Positions 9,801-23,037 of a DNA stretch of 64,000 nt are shown here, piece after piece. Position 1 is the stretch's first letter. Every line of letters starts with the position of its first letter. A program made the translations under genes and the position numbers. Location of the stretch: contig OX940863.1 of the NCBI GenBank assembly GCA_954871525.1, forward strand, positions 42,022,501 through 42,086,500. Reading direction: 5' to 3'. The notes beneath the pieces were generated by a model. That model was not told the DNA's origin, made no database searches, and saw only the letters and a program-made list of their open reading frames with translations. The stretch is from Parietaria judaica (Eukaryota; Streptophyta; Magnoliopsida; Rosales; Urticaceae).

Positions 9801-12120
9801 AGTTTTTTTTGGAGCACGCATTAATTGTTGAAACTGGATTTTAAGAGAGCTCGAAAAAATTTCAATGCCAAAACAAACCCAATTTATAATAATACCACCA
9901 TAAATAAGGTCTAGGAACTCAAATTTCATCAAGAAAGCATCGTATTTGCTCTCGTAAGAAAACCAATTTTTAACACTTTTCGTTAAAAGTTTTAACCCAT
10001 TAACGGCTTGATATAGAAACTAGGAGACAGCTCTTCGCCGTTTAGGTATTAAAATAAGTAAATGTGATCCAATTACACATGATTAAGATTTTTGAAGTTC
10101 ATTTGTTGTTTAAAATATCGTTTAACTAGGGTTCTTTCTCGGAAAATGGGAAAAAGACTCAGTTTTTTTTGGAGCACGCATTAATTGTTGAAACTGGATT
10201 TTAAGAGAGCTCGAAAAAATTTCAATGCCAAAACAAACCCGATTTATAATAATACCACCATAAATAAGGTCTAGGAACTCAAATTTCATCAAGAACGCAT
10301 CGTATTTGCTCTCGTAAGAAAACCAATTTTTAACACTTTTCGTTAAATGTTTTAACCCATTAACGGCTTTATATAGAAACTAGGAGACAGATCTTCGCCG
10401 TTTAGGTATTAAAATAAGTAAATGTGATACAATTACACATGATTAAGATTTTTTAAGTTCATTTGTTGTTTAAAATATCGTTTAACTAGGGTTCTTTCTC
10501 GGAAAATGGGAAAAAGACTCAGTTTTTTTTGGAGCACGCATTAATTGTTGAAACTGGATTTAAATAAGTAAATGTGATAAAATTACACATGACTAAGATT
10601 TTTGAAGTTCATTTGTTGTTTAAAATATCGTTTAACTAGGGTTCTTTCTCGGAAAATGGGAAAAAGACTCAGTTTTTTTTGGAGCACGCATTAATTGTTG
10701 AAACTGGATTTTAAGAGAGCTCGAAAAAATTTCAATGCCAAAACAAACCCAATTTATAATAATACCACCATAAATAAGGTCTAGGAACTCAAATTTCATC
10801 AAGAACGCATCGTATTTGCTCTCGTAAGAAAACCAATTTTTAACACTTTTCGTTAAAAGTTTTAACCCATTAACGGCTTGATATAGAAACTAGGAGACAG
10901 CTCTTCGCCGTTTAGGTATTAAAATAAGTAAATGTGATACAATTACACATGATTAAGATTTTTTAAGTTCATTTGTTGTTTAAAATATCGTTTAACTAGG
11001 GTCCTTTCTCGGAAAATGGGAAAAAGACTCAGTTTTTTTTTGAGCACGCATTAATTGTTGAAACTGGATTTTAAGAGAGCTCGAAAAAATTTCAATGCCA
11101 AAACAAACCCAATTTATAATAATACCACCATAAATAAGGTCTAGGAACTCAAATTTCATCAAGAAAGCATCGTATTTGCTCTCGTAAGAAAACCAATTTT
11201 TAACACTTTTCGTTAAAAGTTTTAACCCATTAACGGCTTGATATAGAAACTAGGAGACAGCTCTTCGCCGTTTAGGTATTAAAATAAGTAAATGTGATCC
11301 AATTACACATGATTAAGATTTTTGAAGTTCATTTGTTGTTTAAAATATCGTTTAACTAGGGTTCTTTCTCGGAAAATGGGAAAAAGACTCAGTTTTTTTT
11401 GGAGCACGCATTAATTGTTGAAACTGGATTTTAAGAGAGCTCGAAAAAATTTCAATGCCAAAACAAACCCGATTTATAATAATACCACCATAAATAAGGT
11501 CTAGGAACTCAAATTTCATCAAGAACGCATCGTATTTGCTCTCGTAAGAAAACCAATTTTTAACACTTTTCGTTAAATGTTTTAACCCATTAACGGCTTT
11601 ATATAGAAACTAGGAGACAGATCTTCGCCGTTTAGGTATTAAAATAAGTAAATGTGATACAATTACACATGATTAAGATTTTTTAAGTTCATTTGTTGTT
11701 TAAAATATCGTTTAACTAGGGTTCTTTCTCGGAAAATGGGAAAAAGACTCAGTTTTTTTTGGAGCACGCATTAATTGTTGAAACTGGATTTAAATAAGTA
11801 AATGTGATAAAATTACACATGACTAAGATTTTTGAAGTTCATTTGTTGTTTAAAATATCGTTTAACTAGGGTTCTTTCTCGGAAAATGGGAAAAAGACTC
11901 AGTTTTTTTTGGAGCACGCATTAATTGTTGAAACTGGATTTTAAGAGAGCTCGAAAAAATTTCAATGCCAAAACAAACCCAATTTATAATAATACCACCA
12001 TAAATAAGGTCTAGGAACTCAAATTTCATCAAGAACGCATCGTATTTGCTCTCGTAAGAAAACCAATTTTTAACACTTTTCGTTAAAAGTTTTAACCCAT
12101 TAACGGCTTGATATAGAAAC
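6841..12120. repeat. 1230-bp HOR, four copies, with one extra 360-bp unit
   Basis: The copies are 6841-8070, 8071-9300, 9661-10890 and 10891-12120; the plain unit at 9301-9660 is extra. Each copy is the gtcc unit, the gatcc unit and a 510-bp unit with gactaag in its second module. Copies are very close to identical by eye. Differences include ggag versus tgag after the T run: tgag at 6991, 8221, 9091 and 11041, but ggag at 9811. The tgag at 9091 sits in the 510-bp unit, where the other copies have ggag, and looks like a small transfer from the gtcc unit. Confidence 0.92.
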
Positions 12121-14219
12121 TAGGAGACAGCTCTTCGCCGTTTAGGTATTAAAATAAGTAAATGTGATACAATTACACATGATTAAGATTTTTTAAGTTC
12201 ATTTGTTGTTTAAAATATCGTTTAACTAGGGTCCTTTCTCGGAAAATGGGAAAAAGACTCAGTTTTTTTTGGAGCACGCATTAATTGTTGAAACTGATTT
12301 TAAGAGAGCTCGAAAAAATTTCAATGCCAAAACAAACCCGATTTATAATAATACCACCATAAATAAGGTCTAGGAACTCAAATTTCATCAAGAACGCATC
12401 GTATTTGCTCTCGTAAGAAAACCAATTTTTAACACTTTTCGTTAAATGTTTTAACCCATTAACGGCTTGATATAGAAACTAGGAGACAGCTCTTCGCCGT
12501 TTAGGTATTAAAATAAGTAGATGTGATACAATTACACATGATTAAGATTTTTTAAGTTCATTTGTTGTTTAAAATATCGTTTAACTAGGGTTCTTTCTCG
12601 GAAAATGGGAAAAAGACTGAGTTTTTTTTGGAGCACGCATTAATTGTTGAAACTGGATTTAAATAAGTAAATGTGATAAAATTACACATGATTAAGATTT
12701 TTGAAGTTCATTTGTTGTTTAAAATATCGTTTAACTAGGGTTCTTTCTCGGAAAATGGGAAAAAGACTCAGTTTTTTTTGGAGCACGCATTAATTGTTGA
12801 AACTGGATTTTAAGAGAGCTCGAAAAAATTTCAATGCCAAAACAAACCCAATTTATAAAAATACCACCATAAATAAGGTCTAGGAACTCAAATTTCATCA
12901 AGAACGCATCGTATTTGCTCTCGTAAGAAAACCAATTTTTAACACTTTTCGTTAAAAGTTTTAACCCATTAACGGCTTGATATAGAAACTAGGAGACAGC
13001 TCTTCGCCGTTTAGGTATTAAAATAAGTAAATGTGATACAATTACACATGATTAAGATTTTTTAAGTTCATTTGTTGTTTAAAATATCGTTTAACTAGGG
13101 TTCTTTCTCGGAAAATGGGAAAAAGACTCAGTTTTTTTTGGAGCACGCATTAATTGTTGAAACTGGATTTTAAGAGAGCTCGAAAAAATTTCAATGCCAA
13201 AACAAACCCAATTTATAATAATACCACCATAAATAAGGTCTAGGAACTCAAATTTCATCAAGAACGCATCGTATTTGCTCTCGTAAGAAAACCAATTTTT
13301 AACACTTTTCGTTAAAAGTTTTAACCCATTAACGGCTTGATATAGAAACTAGGAGACAGCTCTTCGCCGTTTAGGTATTAAAATAAGTAAATGTGATACA
13401 ATTACACATGAATAAGATTTTTTAAGTTCATTTGTTGTTTAAAATATCGTTTAACTAGGGTCCTTTCTCGGAAAATGGGAAAAAGACTCAGTTTTTTTTG
13501 GAGCACGCATTAATTGTTGAAACTGGATTTTAAGAGAGCTCGAAAAAATTTCAATGCCAAAACAAACCCGATTTATAATAATACCACCATAAATAAGGTC
13601 TAGGAACTCAAATTTCATCAAGAACGCATCGTATTTGCTCTCGTAAGAAAACCAATTTTTAACACTTTTCGTTAAATGTTTTAACCCATTAACGGCTTGA
13701 TATAGAAACTAGGAGACAGCTCTTCGCCGTTTAGGTATTAAAATAAGTAAATGTGATACAATTACACATGATTAAGATTTTTTAAGTTCATTTGTTGTTT
13801 AAAATATCGTTTAACTAGGGTTCTTTCTCGGAAAATGGGAAAAAGACTCAGTTTTTTTTGGAGCACGCATTAATTGTTGAAACTGGATTTAAATAAGTAA
13901 ATGTGATAAAATTACACATGATTAAGATTTTTGAAGTTCATTTGTTGTTTAAAATATCGTTTAACTAGGGTTCTTTCTCGGAAAATGGGAAAAAGACTCA
14001 GTTTTTTTTGGAGCACGCATTAATTGTTGAAACTGGATTTTAAGAGAGCTCGAAAAAATTTCAATGCCAAAACAAACCCAATTTATAAAAATACCACCAT
14101 AAATAAGGTCTAGGAACTCAAATTTCATCAAGAATGCATCGTATTTGCTCTCGTAAGAAAACCAATTTTTAACACTTTTCGTTAAAAGTTTTAACCCATT
14201 AACGGCTTCATATAGAAAC
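12121..14219. repeat. Rearranged stretch with two fused gtcc/gatcc units
   Basis: Units are 12121-12479, 12480-12989, 12990-13349, 13350-13709 and 13710-14219. The units at 12121 and 13350 have the left half of the gtcc type (gtcctttctc) but the right half of the gatcc type (acccgattt, gttaaatgtt). This is what a 360-bp deletion by crossing-over between two neighbouring units leaves. The first of them also lost one G in aaactggatt near 12296, which shifts unit starts by one base for the rest of the domain. Confidence 0.88.
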
Positions 14220-17200
14220 TAGGAGACAGCTCTTCGCCGTTTAGGTATTAAAATAAGTAAATGTGATACAATTACACATGATTAAGATTTTTTAAGTTCA
14301 TTTGTTGTTTAAAATATCGTTTAACTAGGGTTCTTTCTCGGAAAATGGGAAAAAGACTCAGTTTTTTTTGGAGCACGCATTAATTGTTGAAACTGGATTT
14401 TAAGAGAGCTCGAAAAAATTTCAATGCCAAAACAAACCCAATTTATAATAATACCACCATAAATAAGGTCTAGGAACTCAAATTTCATCAAGAACGCATC
14501 GTATTTGCTCTCGTAAGAAAACCAATTTTTAACACTTTTCGTTAAAAGTTTTAACCCATTAACGGCTTGATATAGAAACTAGGAGACAGCTCTTCGCCGT
14601 TTAGGTATTAAAATAAGTAAATGTGATACAATTACACATGATTAAGATTTTTTAAGTTCATTTGTTGTTTAAAATATCGTTTAACTAGGGTCCTTTCTCG
14701 GAAAATGGGAAAAAGACTCAGTTTTTTTTGGAGCACGCATTAATTGTTGAAACTGGATTTTAAGAGAGCTCGAAAAAATTTCAATGCCAAAACAAACCCA
14801 ATTTATAATAATACCACCATAAATAAGGTCTAGGAACTCAAATTTCATCAAGAAAGCATCGTATTTGCTCTCGTAAGAAAACCAATTTTTAACACTTTTC
14901 GTTAAAAGTTTTAACCCATTAACGGCTTGATATAGAAACTAGGAGACAGCTCTTCGCCGTTTAGGTATTAAAATAAGTAAATGTGATCCAATTACACATG
15001 ATTAAGATTTTTGAAGTTCATTTGTTGTTTAAAATATCGTTTAACTAGGGTTCTTTCTCGGAAAATGGGAAAAAGACTCAGTTATTTTTGGAGCACGCAT
15101 TAATTGTTGAAACTGGATTTTAAGAGAGCTCGAAAAAATTTCAATGCCAAAACAAACCCGATTTATAATAATACCACCATAAATAAGGTCTAGGAACTCA
15201 AATTTCATCAAGAACGCATCGTATTTGCTCTCGTAAGAAAACCAATTTTTAACACTTTTCGTTAAATGTTTTAACCCATTAACGGCTTGATATAGAAACT
15301 AGGAGACAGCTCTTCGCCGTTTAGGTATTAAAATAAGTAAATGTGATACAATTACACATGATTAAGATTTTTTAAGTTCATTTGTTGTTTAAAATATCGT
15401 TTAACTAGGGTTCTTTCTCGGAAAATGGGAAAAAGACTCAGTTTTTTTTGGAGCACGCATTAATTGTTGAAACTGGATTTAAATAAGTAAATGTGATAAA
15501 ATTACACATGATTAAGATTTTTGAAGTTCATTTGTTGTTTAAAATATCGTTTAACTAGGGTTCTTTCTCGGAAAATGGGAAAAAGACTCAGTTTTTTTTG
15601 GAGCACGCATTAATTGTTGAAACTGGATTTTAAGAGAGCTCGAAAAAATTTCAATGCCAAAACAAACCCAATTTATAAAAATACCACCATAAATAAGGTC
15701 TAGGAACTCAAATTTCATCAAGAATGCATCGTATTTGCTCTCGTAAGAAAACCAATTTTTAACACTTTTCGTTAAAAGTTTTAACCCATTAACGGCTTCA
15801 TATAGAAACTAGGAGACAGCTCTTCGCCGTTTAGGTATTAAAATAAGTAAATGTGATACAATTACACATGATTAAGATTTTATAAGTTCATTTGTTGTTT
15901 AAAATATCGTTTAACTAGGGTTCTTTCTCGGAAAATGGGAAAAAGACTCAGTTTTTTTTGGAGCACGCATTAATTGGTGAAACTGGATTTTAAGAGAGCT
16001 CGAAAAAATTTCAATGCCAAAACAAACCCAATTTATAATAATACCACCATAAATAAGGTCTAGGAACTCAAATTTCATCAAGAACGCATCGTATTTGCTC
16101 TCGTAAGAAAACCAATTTTTAACACTTTTCGTTAAAAGTTTTAACCCATTAACGGCTTGATATAGAAACTAGGAGACAGCTCTTCGCCGTTTAGGTATTA
16201 AAATAAGTAAATGTGATACAATTACACATGATTAAGATTTTTTAAGTTCATTTGTTGTTTAAAATATCGTTTAACTAGGGTCCTTTCTCGGAAAATGGGA
16301 AAAAGACTCAGTTTTTTTTGGAGCACGCATTAATTGTTGAAACTGGATTTTAAGAGAGCTCGAAAAAATTTCAATGCCAAAACAAACCCAATTTATAATA
16401 ATACCACCATAAATAAGGTCTAGGAACTCAAATTTCATCAAGAAAGCATCGTATTTGCTCTCGTAAGAAAACCAATTTTTAACACTTTTCGTTAAAAGTT
16501 TTAACCCATTAACGGGTTGATATAGAAACTAGGAGACAGCTCTTCGCCGTTTAGGTATTAAAATAAGTAAATGTGATCCAATTACACATGATTAAGATTT
16601 TTGAAGTTCATTTGTTGTTTGAAATATCGTTTAACTAGGGTTCTTTCTCGGAAAATGGGAAAAAGACTCAGTTTTTTTTGGAGCACGCATTAATTGTTGA
16701 AACTGGATTTTAAGAGAGCTCGAAAAAATTTCAATGCCAAAACAAACCCGATTTATAATAATACCACCATAAATAAGGTCTAGGAACTCAAATTTCATCA
16801 AGAACGCATCGTATTTGCTCTCGTAAGAAAACCAATTTTTAACACTTTTCGTTAAATGTTTTAACCCATTAACGGCTTGATATAGAAACTAGGAGACAGC
16901 TCTTCGCCGTTTAGGTATTAAAATAAGTAAATGTGATACAATTACACATGATTAAGATTTTTTAACTTCATTTGTTGTTTAAAATATCGTTTAACTAGGG
17001 TTCTTTCTCGGAAAATGGGAAAAAGACTCAGTTTTTTTTGGAGCACGCATTAATTGTTGAAACTGGATTTAAATAAGTAAATGTGATAAAATTACACATG
17101 ATTAAGATTTTTGAAGTTCATTTGTTGTTTAAAATATCGTTTAACTAGGGTTCTTTCTCGGAAAATGGGAAAAAGACTCAGTTTTTTTTGGAGCACGCAT

Positions 17201-18989
17201 TAATTGTTGAAACTGGATTTTAAGAGAGCTCGAAAAAATTTCAATGCCAAAACAAACCTAATTTATAAAAATACCACCATAAATAAGGTCTAGGAACTCA
17301 AATTTCATCAAGAACGCATCGTATTTGCTCTCGTAAGAAAACCAATTTTTAACACTTTTCGTTAAAATTTTTAACCCATTAACGGCTTGATATAGAAACT
17401 AGGAGACAGCTCTTCGCCGTTTAGGTATTAAAATAAGTAAATGTGATACAATTACACATGATTAAGATTTTTTAAGTTCATTTGTTGTTTAAAATATCGT
17501 TTAACTAGGGTTCTTTCTCGGAAAATGGGAAAAAGACTCAGTTTTTTTTGGAGCACGCATTAATTGTTGAAACTGGATTTTAAGAGAGCTCGAAAAAATT
17601 TCAATGCCAAAACAAACCCAATTTATAATAATACCACCATAAATAAGGTCTAGGAACTCAAATTTCATCAAGAACGCATCGTATTTGCTCTCGTAAGAAA
17701 ACCAATTTTTAACACTTTTCGTTAAAAGTTTTAACCCATTAACGGCTTGATATAGAAACTAGGAGACAGCTCTTCGCCGTTTAGGTATTAAAATAAGTAA
17801 ATGTGATACAATTACACATGATTAAGATTTTTTAAGTTCATTTGTTGTTTAAAATATCGTTTAACTAGGGTCCTTTCTCGGAAAATGGGAAAAAGACTCA
17901 GTTTTTTTTGGAGCACGCATTAATTGTTGAAACTGGATTTTAAGAGAGCTCGAAAAAATTTCAATGCCAAAACAAACCCAATTTATAATAATACCACCAT
18001 AAATAAGGTCTAGGAACTCAAATTTCATCAAGAAAGCATCGTATTTGCTCTCGTAAGAAAACCAATTTTTAACACTTTTCGTTAAAAGTTTTAACCCATT
18101 AACGGGTTGATATAGAAACTAGGAGACAGCTCTTCGCCGTTTAGGTATTAAAATAAGTAAATGTGATCCAATTACACATGATTAAGATTTTTGAAGTTCA
18201 TTTGTTGTTTAAAATATCGTTTAACTAGGGTTCTTTCTCGGAAAATGGGAAAAAGACTCAGTTTTTTTTGGAGCACGCATTAATTGTTGAAACTGGATTT
18301 TAAGAGAGCTCGAAAAAATTTCAATGCCAAAACAAACCCGATTTATAATAATACCACCATAAATAAGGTCTAGGAACTCAAATTTCATCAAGAACGCATC
18401 GTATTTGCTCTCGTAAGAAAACCAATTTTTAACACTTTTCGTTAAATGTTTTAACCCATTAACGGCTTGATATAGAAACTAGGAGACAGCTCTTCGCCGT
18501 TTAGGTATTAAAATAAGTAAATGTGATACAATTACACATGATTAAGATTTTTTAAGTTCATTTGTTGTTTAAAATATCGTTTAACTAGGGTTCTTTCTCG
18601 GAAAATGGGAAAAAGACTCAGTTTTTTTTGGAGCACGCATTAATTGTTGAAACTGGATTTAAATAAGTAAATGTGATAAAATTACACATGATTAAGATTT
18701 TTGAAGTTCATTTGTTGTTTAAATTATCGTTTAACTAGGGTTCTTTCTCGGAAAATGGGAAAAAGACTCAGTTTTTTTTGGAGCACGCATTAATTGTTGA
18801 AACTGGATTTTAAGAGAGCTCGAAAAAATTTCAATGCCAAAACAAACCCAATTTATAATAATACCACCATAAATAAGGTCTAGGAACTCAAATTTCATCA
18901 AGAACGCATCGTATTTGCTCTCGTAAGAAAACCAATTTTTAACACTTTTCGTTAAAAGTTTTAACCCATTAACGGCTTGATATAGAAAC
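14220..18989. repeat. 1590-bp HOR, three copies
   Basis: The copies are 14220-15809, 15810-17399 and 17400-18989. Each is a plain 360-bp unit, a gtcc unit with agaaagcatc, a gatcc unit with acccgattt and gttaaatgtt, and a 510-bp unit with gataaaatt. Copies two and three share acgggttga (about 16513 and 18103), where copy one has acggcttga, so they are the closer pair at that unit. Copies one and two share agaatgcatc in the 510-bp units that precede or close them (about 14131 and 15721). Confidence 0.92.
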
Positions 18990-21900
18990 TAGGAGACAGC
19001 TCTTCGCCGTTTAGGTATTAAAATAAGTAAATGTGATACAATTACACATGATTAAGATTTTTTAAGTTCATTTGTTGTTTAAAATATCGTTTAACTAGGG
19101 TCCTTTCTCGGAAAATGGGAAAAAGACTCAGTTTTTTTTGGAGCACGCATTAATTGTTGAAACTGGATTTTAAGAGAGCTCGAAAAAATTTCAATGCCAA
19201 AACAAACCCAATTTATAATAATACCACCATAAATAAGGTATAGGAACTCAAATTTCATCAAGAACGCATCGTATTTGCTCTCGTAAGAAAACCAATTTTT
19301 AACACTTTTCGTTAAAAGTTTTAACCCATTAACGGCTTGATATAGAAACTAGGAGACAGCTCTTCGCCGTTTAGGTATTAAAATAAGTAAATGTGATCCA
19401 ATTACACATGATTAAGATTTTTGAAGTTCATTTGTTGTTTAAAATATCGTTTAACTAGGGTTCTTTCTCGGAAAATGGGAAAAAGACTCAGTTTTTTTTG
19501 GAGCACGCATTAATTGTTAAAACTGGATTTTAAGAGAGCTCGAAAAAATTTCAATGCCAAAACATACCCGATTTATAATAATACCACCATAAATAAGGTC
19601 TACGAACTCAAATTTCATCAAGAACGCATCGTATTTGCTCTCGTAAGAAAACCAATTTTTAACACTTTTCGTTAAATGTTTTAACCCATTAACGGCTTGA
19701 TATAGAAACTAGGAGACAGCTCTTCGCCGTTTAGGTATTAAAATAAGTAAATGTGATACAATTACACATGATTAAGATTTTTTAAGTTCATTTGTTGTTT
19801 AAAATATCGTTTAACTAGGGTTCTTTCTCGGAAAATGGGAAAAAGACTCAGTTTTTTTTGGAGCACGCATTAATTGTTGAAACTGGATTTAAATAAGTAA
19901 ATGTGATAAAATTACACATGATTAAGATTTTTGAAGTTCATTTGTTGTTTAAAATATCGTTTAACTAGGGTTCTTTCTCGAAAAATGGGTAAAAGACTCA
20001 GTTATTTTTGGAGCACGCATTAATTGTTGAAACTGGATTTTAAGAGAGCTCGAAAAAATTTCAATGCCAAAACAAACCCAATTTATAAAAATACCACCAT
20101 AAATAAGGTCTAGGAACTCAAATTTCATCAAGAACGCATCGTATTTGCTCTCGTAAGAAAACCAATTTTTAACACTTTTCGTTAAAAGTTTTAACCCATT
20201 AACGGCTTGATATAGAAACTAGGAGACAGCTCTTCGCCGTTTAGGTATTAAAATAAGTAAATGTGATACAATTACACATGATTAAGATTTTTTAAGTTCA
20301 TTTGTTGTTTAAAATATCGTTTAACTAGGGTTCTTTCTCGGAAAATGGGAAAAAGACTCAGTTTTTTTTGGAGCACGCATTAATTGTTGAAACTGGATTT
20401 TAAGAGAGCTCGAAAAAATTTCAATGCCAAAAAAAACCCAATTTATAATAATACCACCATAAATAAGGTCTAGGAACTCAAATTTCATCAAGAACGCATC
20501 GTATTTGCTCTCGTAAGAAAACCAATTTTTAACACTTTTCGTTAAAAGTTTTAACCCATTAACGGCTTGATATAGAAACTAGGAGACAGCTCTTCGCCGT
20601 TTAGGTATTAAAATAAGTAAATGTGATACAATTACACATGATTAAGATTTTTTAAGTTCATTTGTTGTTTAAAATATCGTTTAACTAGGGTTCTTTCTCG
20701 GAAAATGGGAAAAAGACTCAGTTTTTTTTGGAGCACGCATTAATTGTTGAAACTGGATTTTAAGAGAGCTCGAAAAAATTTCAATGCCAAAACAAACCCA
20801 ATTTATAATAATACCACCATAAATAAAGTCTAGGAACTCAAATTTCATCAAGAACGCATCGTATTTGCTCTCGTAAGAAAACCAATTTTTAACACTTTTC
20901 GTTAAAAGTTTTAACCCATTAACGGCTTGATATAGAAACTAGGAGACAACTCTTCGCCGTTTAGGTATTAAAATAAGTAAATGTGATACAATTACACATG
21001 ATTAAGATTTTTTAAGTTCATTTGTTGTTTAAAATATCGTTTAACTAGGGTCCTTTCTCGGAAAATGGGAAAAAGCCTCAGTTTTTTTTGGAGCACGCAT
21101 TAATTGTTGAAACTGGATTTTAAGAGAGCTCGAAAAAATTTCAATGCCAAAACAAACCCAATTTATAATAATACCACCATAAATAAGGTCTAGGAACTCA
21201 AATTTCATCAAGAACGCATCGTATTTGCTCTCGTAAGAAAACCAATTTTTAACACTTTTCGTTAAAAGTTTTAACCCATTAACGGCTTGATATAGAAACT
21301 AGGAGACAGCTCTTCGCCGTTTAGGTATTAAAATAAGTAAATGTGATCCAATTACACATGATTAAGATTTTTGAAGTTCATTTGTTGTTTAAAATATCGT
21401 TTAACTAGGGTTCTTTCTCGGAAAATGGGAAAAAGACTCAGTTTTTTTTGGAGCACGCATTAATTGTTGAAACTGGATTTTAAGAGAGCTCGAAAAAATT
21501 TCAATGCCAAAACAAACCCGATTTATAATAATACCACCATAAATAAGGTCTAGGAACTCAAATTTCATCAAGAACGCATTGTATTTGCTCTCGTAAGAAA
21601 ACCAATTTTTAACACTTTTCGTTAAATGTTTTAACCCATTAACGGCTTGATATAGAAACTAGGAGACAGCTCTTCACCGTTTAGGTATTAAAATAAGTAA
21701 ATGTGATACAATTACACATGATTAAGATTTTTTAAGTTCATTTGTTGTTTAAAATATCGTTTAACTAGGGTTCTTTCTCGGAAAATGGGAAAAAGACTCA
21801 GTTTTTTTTGGAGCACGCATTAATTGTTGAAACTGGATTTAAATAAGTAAATGTGATAAAATTACACATGATTAAGATTTTTGAAGTTCATTTGTTGTTT

Positions 21901-23037
21901 AAAATATCGTTTAACTAGGGTTCTTTCTCGGAAAATGGGAAAAAGACTCAGTTTTTTTTGGAGCACGCATTAATTGTTGAAACTGGATTTTAAGAGAGCT
22001 CGAAAAAATTTCAATGCCAAAACAAACCCAATTTATAAAAATACCACCATAAATAAGGTCTTGGAACTCAAATTTCATCAAGAACGCATCGTATTTGCTC
22101 TCGTAAGAAAACCAATTTTTAACACTTTTCGTTAAAAGTTTTAACCCATTAACGGCTTGATATAGAAACTAGGAGACAGCTCTTCGCCGTTTAGGTATTA
22201 AAATAAGTAAATGTAATACAATTACACATGATTAAGATTTTTGAAGTTCATTTGTTGTTTAAAATATCGTTTAACTAGGGTTCTTTCTCGGAAAATGGGA
22301 AAAAGACTCAGTTTTTTTTGGAGCACGCATTAATTGTTGAAACTGGATTTTAAGAGAGCTCGAAAAAATTTCAATGCCAAAACAAACCCAATTTATAATA
22401 ATACCACCATAAATAAGGTCTAGGAACTCAAATTTCATCAAGAACGCATCGTATTTGCTCTCGTAAGAAAACCAATTTTTAACACTTTTCGTTAAAAGTT
22501 TTAACCCATTAACGGCTTGATATAAACTAGGAGACAGCTCTTCACCGTTTAGATATTAAAATAAGTAAATGTGATACAATTACACATGATTAAGATTTTT
22601 TAAGTTCATTTGTTGTTTAAAATATCGTTTAACTAGGGTTCTTTCTCGAAAAATGGGAAAAAGACTCAGTTTTGTTTGGAGCACGCATTAATTGTTGAAA
22701 CTGGATTTAAATAAGTAAATGTGATACAATTACACATGATTAAGATTTTTTAAGTTCATTTGTTGTTTAAAATATCGTTTAACTAGGGTTCTTTCTCGGA
22801 AAATGGGAAAAAGACTCAGTTTTTTTTGGAGCACGCATTAATTGTTGAAACTGGATTTTAAGAGAGCTCGAAAAAATTTCAATGCCAAAACAAACCCAAT
22901 TTATAATAATACCACCATAAATAAGGTCTAGGAACTCAAATTTCATCAAGAACGCATCGTATTTGCTCTCGTAAGAAAACCAATTTTTAACACTTTTCGT
23001 TAAAAGTTTTAACCCATTAACGGCTTGATATAGAAAC
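18990..23037. repeat. End of domain 2: irregular 1230- and 1590-type turns
   Basis: 18990-20219 is a 1230-type turn (gtcc, gatcc, 510). It is followed by two plain 360-bp units at 20220 and 20580, then gtcc at 20940, gatcc at 21300 and a 510-bp unit at 21660. The unit at 22170-22527 is 358 bp because tatagaaact reads tataaact near 22523. The 510-bp unit at 22528-23037 has tttagatatt, the mark of position 2 in the 1890-bp HOR of domain 1, so it looks related to units 16 kb to the left. Confidence 0.87.

Larger units (their letters stand above)
6841..23037. repeat. Array domain 2: L1-R1 units in 1230- and 1590-bp HORs
   Basis: Forty units. Starts: 6841, 7201, 7561, 8071, 8431, 8791, 9301, 9661, 10021, 10381, 10891, 11251, 11611, 12121, 12480, 12990, 13350, 13710, 14220, 14580, 14940, 15300, 15810, 16170, 16530, 16890, 17400, 17760, 18120, 18480, 18990, 19350, 19710, 20220, 20580, 20940, 21300, 21660, 22170, 22528. 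Three types repeat in order: a 360-bp unit with gtcctttctc; a 360-bp unit with gatccaatt, acccgattt and usually gttaaatgtt; and a 510-bp unit whose second module has gataaaatt. A fourth plain 360-bp unit is inserted in some turns. Confidence 0.92.
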
